Both the position numbers and the translations under genes were made by a program. A DNA stretch of 64,000 bases from the NCBI RefSeq assembly GCF_040412425.1, contig NC_089782.1, positions 24,112,622-24,176,621 on the forward strand, read 5' to 3'. Origin of the DNA: Macrobrachium rosenbergii (Eukaryota > Arthropoda > Malacostraca > Decapoda > Palaemonidae). Below the pieces are notes generated by a model. It did not search any database and had not been told where the DNA came from. It saw nothing but the letters and a program-made list of their open reading frames with translations. Positions 58,165-64,000 of the stretch are shown here, in pieces. Position 1 is the stretch's first letter, and each line of letters begins with the position of its first letter.

Positions 58165-58854
58165 AAACTGAACTTAAAAATACCTTTTTTGGCAGATTCA
58201 ATAACAACACCAAATGACACTTATTACAAAACATAATGAATATACCACACGATAAATCAACAGACAACTTATTAAAGCAATGCAAAGAGAAAGGTCAAAA
58301 TCAACTTTGCAATTGCAGCTTTTAGTAATTAACAATTTCACACAATTAACTACTGCATCTTACTCTAGAAAGTAAAATAAAAAGTCATGGTTGCACTACT
58401 AAAGGACTAAAATATTTTTCCCGCATAACTATAAAAACCTAAAATACAACTAAAAACGTTTTATTCCGTCATTTCTCAACTAAGAAACGGAAGAAGACAA
58501 AAACGACTCACTTAAAAACGTTGGCTGGCGCTTTCATCCCCACCCCAACCCCGCCTTCCCTCCCCCTCCCCCACCCCCATTCATTTCCCGCGGAGGGGGA
58601 GAACGAAAAGGCGCGCTGGGAAGTGAGAGACTCATCTCCGAAGTTCGGACGTTTAAGAGACGTGTCCGTGTGTGCTGTTGTCGATAATGACGATCATTTT
58701 CACTACTTAGTGTAAATTAGCCTAATGGCCGGCCAATTTCTGGTAATTCCTCCGGGTGGAGCCCCGCCGCCAGTGATGTTTATGCAGGTTGGAGTCCGAG
58801 GGGTCACCCCCAGGCATCTCCTCCTTTTACTTCCTACGTCTTTCCTTCCTTTCC
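58165..58854. other. Unassigned sequence with C-rich tract
   Basis: CCCCCTCCCCCACCCCCATT near 58562-58581 is G-rich on the minus strand. Frames at 58521-58715 and 58725-59042 are composition- and SINE-derived. Confidence 0.5.
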
Positions 58855-58867
58855 TTTGGCGTATTTG

Positions 58868-59152
58868 TTGTTCTTCATTGGAGGGGTGGGTAGAGCTCTC
58901 AGCTAGCTCGCTGTTGGCCCAGCGTTCGACTCTCCGACCGGCCAATGAAGAATTAGAGGAATTTATTTCTGGTGATAGAAATTCATTTCTCGTCATAATG
59001 TGGTTCCGGATTCACAATGCTGTAGGTCCCGTTGCTAGGTAACCAGTTGGTTCTTAGCCACGTAAAATAAATCTAATCCTTCGGGCCAGCCCTAGGAAAG
59101 CTGTTAATCAGCTCAGTAGTCTGGTTAAACTAGGATATACTTAACTCTTTTT
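58868..59152 (+). mobile_element. tRNA-derived SINE, copy S4
   Basis: Starts TTGTTCTTCATTGGAGGGGT; the head GGGTAGAGCTCTCAGCTAGC, CGCTGTTGGCCCAGCGTTCG and CTCTCCGACCGGCC precedes the shared body and GGATATACTTAACTC end. A perfect 13 bp duplication, TTTGGCGTATTTG, flanks it at 58855-58867 and 59153-59165, so the insertion boundaries are clear. Confidence 0.93.
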
Positions 59153-59196
59153 TTTGGCGTATTTGACGGCTTAAGAGGGAGAAAGAAAAAGAAATA

Positions 59197-59581
59197 AACA
59201 AGTAAAAAATGCGCTGAAGTGTCTTCGGCGCAATCGAGGTTTTCTGTACAGCGCATAATCAAGGCCACCGAAAATAGAACTGTCTTTAGGTGATCTCGGT
59301 ATAATGTTTTATGAGCCGCGGCCAATGAAACCTTCAGCCGGCCATGGTGGCCTATCCTATATCGCTGCCAGAAGCACAATTATGACTAAATTAACTTAAT
59401 AAAATAAAACTACTATAGAGGAGTGCAAATTGGCATGTTTGATGATTGGTGGGTGATAATCAACATACACTTGCAAGTCTCTAGGGCCCAAAGTAGTTTT
59501 TAAGATCTGAGGGCCGACAGAAAAAAGTGTGGACGGACAGACAAAGCCGGCACAATAGTCTTCCTCTCAGAAAACTAAAAA
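59197..59581 (+). mobile_element. Family A foldback repeat, copy A5
   Basis: Starts AACAAGTAAAAAATGCGC and has the hairpin TGCGCTGAAG/CTTCGGCGCA, the AATCAAGGCCACCGAA block, a degraded central palindrome (several small deletions in both arms) and the GGACGGACAGACAAAGCCGG end. It lies about 30 bp from SINE S4. Confidence 0.85.
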
Positions 59582-59707
59582 GAGGGGTGTAAGAAGCCTC
59601 CTTGGCTGAAATGAGCATGGGTGCAATACGGTATAAAGCTTACGATGGTAGCTCGTTTTTGCTTTATTTACTGTTTAGTCAGCAGTATTTCTCTTTTTAT
59701 CATCCAC

Positions 59708-59858
59708 GACTAATTGGTAGTCCTAGCCTGTGCTTCATACGATTAACCAATATCTTAAACACGTCCGCAACTTTTCGCACACACATCATAAACATGTTTA
59801 ATACAAGTTAATGACTAATTGGTAGTCCTAGCCTGTGCTTCATACGATTAACCAGTAT
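59708..59858. repeat. 47 bp direct repeat, 104 bp apart
   Basis: GACTAATTGGTAGTCCTAGC... to ...CGATTAACCA occurs at 59708-59749 and again at 59812-59853, nearly identical. A small local duplication. Confidence 0.9.
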
Positions 59859-59912
59859 TGGCCTAAGAAAGGCTCATTCTCCACTTTCGGTCTCTGGCTT
59901 TATGAACCTTTT

Positions 59913-59915
<3 letters not shown>

Positions 59916-59975
<60 letters not shown>

Positions 59976-60060
59976 GTAAAGTTCATTAATATTACTATTA
60001 TTATTATTGTGTGTGTGTATTGTGTATAATGTGTGTATTATTATTATTATATAAACAGGC
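59916..60060. repeat. (AAT)n with inverted ATT arms and (GT)n
   Basis: An AAT array (59916-59975) is followed by ATTACTATTATTATTATTG and GTGTGTGTATTGTGTATAATGTG, then ATTATTATTAT. The sequence can fold back on itself. Confidence 0.85.
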
Positions 60061-60106
60061 TCGAAACAAGTCAGCATAAGTAATATACATTAATAATCGG
60101 GGATAC

Positions 60107-60108
60107 AA

Positions 60109-60190
<82 letters not shown>
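60107..60190. repeat. (CA)n-(TA)n compound microsatellite
   Basis: CA run then about 28 TA units. Confidence 0.95.
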
Positions 60191-60192
<2 letters not shown>

Positions 60193-60895
60193 TATATGCT
60201 GTTAATACATGCATACATAATTAAGATATGCCAATACTAAAAAAATATACAATATCAAGTCACCTCTAAAAACCTAGAAAAAACATTACATAGTACATAT
60301 GCAATAAGCTTCGGACTAAAAAAAAACTAATCTGAGATGAGCTGGAGTTAGTACATGAAATGCTTACCAAGAAAATGGCACTGGGTCTATTTGCAGAGAT
60401 TGCAACTCTTGCGTTTGGTTGGATCGTTTTTCCAAGAAGTGTTATGAAGCAAGAAGCGTCACAATTCGTGAGGTAAATTGGCCGACGACCCACTCAGAAC
60501 TCCCGCAGCGACATCAGAAAAGTTAATTAATAATTCTCGCTAACAAGAAACGAAGAGATATTAAATTTCTTTCATTTTTTACGCTGAGCATGATAAAAAT
60601 TAAAGTCCTGTTTCCTTCTCTTTACACCTGTCTAATGAATTTCACATTTTACCATCCAATACTGTCTGAAAGTGATGATGAACCAAATATTGAAGAGAAT
60701 TAGAACTAAGCAAAAACTGCGGAAACGCTGTTTAAAAGTGAGACAAATGCTTTCTTTTCCATTTATACGTCCCTTACCTAATCCTTGCGCAAATTATTAT
60801 TAAGTGCAAGCTAACATCAGTCTTGTCACCAAGAAGGCTTGAGAATTTACAGATATTTCAAAATGGAAAAACCCTTATGAATCTGACGCAGTCCA
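60191..60895. other. Unassigned sequence
   Basis: No repeat or gene recognised. Confidence 0.5.
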
Positions 60896-60897
60896 CC

Positions 60898-61064
<167 letters not shown>

Positions 61065-61465
61065 ATAAAGTGGGTGACGTGAAACTTGAAAATAATTGTC
61101 AGTGAAAGCAGTTCTGGTGAATCTGACTTGAATCTTAAACAATTATTACATACAATTACACTTAAAACTAATATCAACCAGTCTTTCATACCATATATTT
61201 AAAAGAATGCCGATTTGTTGATAGTCCTCTGTATTCCCCCTTTTAATTTTAACCAGCCCCTTTTCAAGAAGAGAATTTACAACCAAATAAAGCGACACAT
61301 CAGCACTTATTGTCGAGATGGAGCTGTATTGAGGGAGCTATGCCTTTGACCATAGACTGGCTCGTATGACCAACAGCCCTTGCTAGCATAAGCCCAGCTT
61401 AACCTAACAAAAACAAAAACAACAAAGCCATGATAGTCTCTGCCTCTTCACAACACTCACTCAAC
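61065..61465. other. Unassigned sequence
   Basis: Contains GCATAAGCCCAGCTTAACC (61388-61406), a possible end shared in reverse complement with the sequence at 57775. Otherwise unrecognised. Confidence 0.4.
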
Positions 61466-61474
61466 TCTCACTTA

Positions 61475-61845
61475 ATTGAAATCAAGATGTGCTGTATAAA
61501 TTAGCATCATTTTACATAACTAAACCTAAACCAGAGTGTGGTAATCAGCGCCGTTACACCTACAACTAATTCGATACGAATCTCCTTGTCAGTCAGCATC
61601 GAAAGAAGTGAAAATTAAATACATCCCACCCTAAATTTTATTATTATCTTTAGACTACCTTGATCAAGATTCGTTGTGTTAATTTACATCGTGTGACAAT
61701 TTTAACCAAGATCAGAAGTGGTCGTCAACATCATCCGACGAACACACGAGGTTATTCGACGACTTTTCTTAGATAAGTGGTGTATCAGCAACATCAGTCG
61801 ACGTTCTTGATCAAGATTGGTCGTGTGTTAATTAACATCGTCAGC
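61475..61845. repeat. Degenerate ~75 bp minisatellite
   Basis: CTTGATCAAGATTCGTTGTG + TTAATTTACATCGT (61660) recurs as CTTGATCAAGATTGGTCGTG + TGTTAATTAACATCGT (61807), with a weaker unit between them (AACCAAGATCAGAAGTGGTC) and possibly one earlier (61478). Confidence 0.65.
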
Positions 61846-62058
61846 CTTAGAGCTGTCATTAATACAATCTCCCCCCATCCCGAGTTCCTTCTTTCATTTT
61901 AAAATATTCTTTTGAACGCGACTTCGCAAGAGCTTCCACCTCTGTGTGTCACTGCACACCTACCTCCCGCGTTCGTGCAACCCACGCCGCCCCTTCCCTC
62001 CGTCATCCCAGGGAGTTCAAATGTCAGTTTTTGCCGTTTACCAGGCTGGGCTGTCGCC

Positions 62059-62059
<1 letters not shown>

Positions 62060-62099
<40 letters not shown>
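62060..62099. repeat. (GA)n microsatellite
   Basis: About 19 GA units. Confidence 0.95.
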
Positions 62100-62102
<3 letters not shown>

Positions 62103-62422
62103 GATGGGTCGGGAGCAAGCATTTACGCATCGCATGACAAGCATTTCAAGCACGACAAATGCTCGATGAGCTCATTTCATTGCTATTTTGACAATTAATT
62201 CTGAAATAATAAGCATTACATACGGGGCAAGACTTTTAATTTGAAAACGTTGGTCTAACGGTTTCATAATGCATCGATTAAATTAAGCCTTCAACTGATC
62301 GTTCGTTTATATTATCAAAATTGCATATGATTAATAATTTAACTCACATTCCGGGAACTCTTGAATTTTCATGTAGGCATGTTTCAATAAACATTAAAAA
62401 AATAAAGAAATTCTGTTTTGCC

Positions 62423-62424
<2 letters not shown>

Positions 62425-62488
<64 letters not shown>
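62425..62488. repeat. (GA)n microsatellite
   Basis: About 31 GA units. Confidence 0.95.
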
Positions 62489-62491
<3 letters not shown>

Positions 62492-63235
62492 AGGCACAAA
62501 AGAGAATGGAAATAATATGCTGATAACACTAACCACACGAAAATGGTATTAAACCAGTTTACAAAACTGTTTCACAGCAATATTTAACGACTGTTCCCGG
62601 ATAACAGTCGACACTCCTCTTCTTTTTGTGACGTGCCTGAATGACAGCACAGTTAGCAAATCGATATAAATAATAAACGATGAAATGCGTAAAAATGATA
62701 AATCTTATATATCAATAAAAGAAACTAAAAAACCAACTGATCAATGACTTAGGTTACCATCAACAGCCATAAAACAGAGTCACTACATGCACCGATTACG
62801 TATATTTATTCTTATATTTACTAAAAAATCTGAAATTCAATATAAATTAATTAATCTATTGAATTATAATAGCATCATTTCAGTTTTTAAAAACGCTATT
62901 CCCAATGGCTAATATGCCTAAAAATAGATATTAAATATTATTTGGTTTACAATATAAAATAAATTCACCATTCAAGGACATTCTTCTTGCAATACAGGTC
63001 ATAGTAGAGCCATTGTACAATTCGACACACCAGGAGTAATCCTCCGCCAAAAAAAGAGTAGTATCCCATAGGATTATACGAGCATGGCTGCATGAATAAA
63101 AAAAATTCAATCAATTCCACATTAATTATCCGACAACTGGTTCAAATAATGAACCTTCTACTCAACGTTACCCTAACCTTACAATGTATATCTTCGTTAC
63201 TAACAGACCATCTCGAAATATCATACACAGCACCT
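62489..63235. other. Unassigned AT-rich sequence
   Basis: No gene or repeat recognised. Confidence 0.5.
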
Positions 63236-63243
63236 ACCTTGTC

Positions 63244-63408
63244 ACCGAAGAAATAGAGGCTATCCAAAGGCATCCCATTCTACCAAACAAGCGTTGATGG
63301 ACTAAAAGACCTTGATGATTCAAGAAATAGGAGCTATCCAAAGGCATCCATTCTAACCAAATTAGTGTTGAGGGACTTAAGACCTTGATGATTCAGGAAT
63401 ACGCTCAA
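63244..63408. repeat. Two-unit ~80 bp tandem duplication
   Basis: GGCTATCCAAAGGCATCCCA ... AAGACCTTGATGATTCAAGA is followed by GAGCTATCCAAAGGCATCCA ... AAGACCTTGATGATTCAGGA. Confidence 0.9.
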
Positions 63409-64000
63409 TCTCATACGCCAATTTCACGGGCAACGCTCACTATTCTTAAGGTAAACATATAAAGCCAGCCCACTTGAGTCTACCGTTAACGGTTTTAACG
63501 GGCCCAACTCACACACTCAAAACTAACCGAGAAGTAAACGGTTCGTTTACCGTCGCTCATAAACAAACGGAAAATGTATTCTTCCACCAAACAGGAGTGG
63601 TTGGAACTCGTTACGTATCAGAGAACTACTTTTGCATGCGGAGTTCATCAAGACTAGAACCAGCAATAATACTTATCAGTAGGTCATGAAATTACTAGTG
63701 CTAGTGAGGATTTCTTGGACTTGTGGAGAGTTCCTCCTTGAGTAAATACTAATCGCCAGCAATATTAGATATATCTTTTCAAAAGGCATGAATTATAAGG
63801 TCTTCGTGGCCTCTTTATCCTACAAAGATATATTTAATGACGTATTTGCATACATACTTTGTACCCACGTACAAAGAAGAGGACATTACACACAGACGCA
63901 TGTCCCCATATTGGCACTACTCCAGCAAGGATGCCGTAGAGATACAAGATAAAGGGAAGTAACGCAGACAATAATGGATATTTCATACGTCTACTTGATC
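63409..64000. other. Unassigned sequence to window end
   Basis: The frame at 63474-63689 has no recognisable domain. No repeat seen. Confidence 0.5.

Noticed and set aside
58725..59042. 105-codon plus-strand frame
   Set aside because: Its second half lies in SINE S4 and its first half is unremarkable; no gene.

Overview
This window looks like non-coding nuclear DNA from an animal, most likely a decapod crustacean such as a shrimp, prawn, crayfish or crab. I infer this from the extreme density of long (TA)n, (GA)n/(CT)n, (AAT)n and (CA)n microsatellites, the many decayed minisatellites, and a low-copy scatter of short non-autonomous repeats. There is no bacterial-style gene layout, no rRNA, no CRISPR array and no intact protein-coding gene. 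Most long open frames are translations of simple repeats (Tyr-Ile, Ser-Leu, Arg-Glu or Asn runs) or of interspersed repeats. The window is best read as intergenic or deep-intron sequence.

Transposable elements, the most informative content: (1) a tRNA-derived SINE, four copies (3120-3393 +, 50450-50727 -, 51805-52061 -, 58868-59152 +), with a Pol III box A/box B head, a conserved body and perfect 13-14 bp target-site duplications around three copies; (2) 'family A', five copies (1-190, 16126-16527, 41889-42322, 51475-52137, 59197-59581), with a ~40 bp-arm central palindrome, a small GCGC hairpin at one end and a GCGGACAGA-type tandem tail; one copy was entered by the SINE; (3) 'family B', three copies near 47.3, 57.2 and 57.5 kb; (4) foldback elements at 2.3-2.5, 8.36-8.54, 41.2-41.4 and 46.75-46.85 kb, several carrying a hammerhead-like core (GATGAG, stem, GAAAG); (5) a mariner-like transposase relic (56854-57180), a LINE C-terminal relic (5478-5757) and a possible decayed Helentron-like element (35543-37633).

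Layout: 0-7 kb has an edge copy of family A, a pyrimidine-to-purine strand switch near 1.35 kb, (TA)n arrays, a SINE, (GA)n composite repeats and the LINE relic. 7-22 kb is mostly decayed minisatellites, a foldback, family A and (AAT)n/(CT)n arrays. 22-35 kb has pyrimidine-rich blocks and three satellites whose units carry a (GA)n core. 35-47 kb has long (TA)n fields, the possible Helentron remnant, twin hairpins, family A and a CAGACTGA minisatellite. 47-64 kb has family B, decayed minisatellites, SINE/family A nesting, one small zinc-binding-like ORF (54538-54792), the mariner relic and further (TA)n/(GA)n arrays.

No genes cooperate here in a pathway. What unifies the window is repeat biology: retroposition of a tRNA-like SINE, foldback elements associated with microsatellites, and repeated expansion of GA-cored satellites. 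Family and organism assignments come from recognition only, with no database search.
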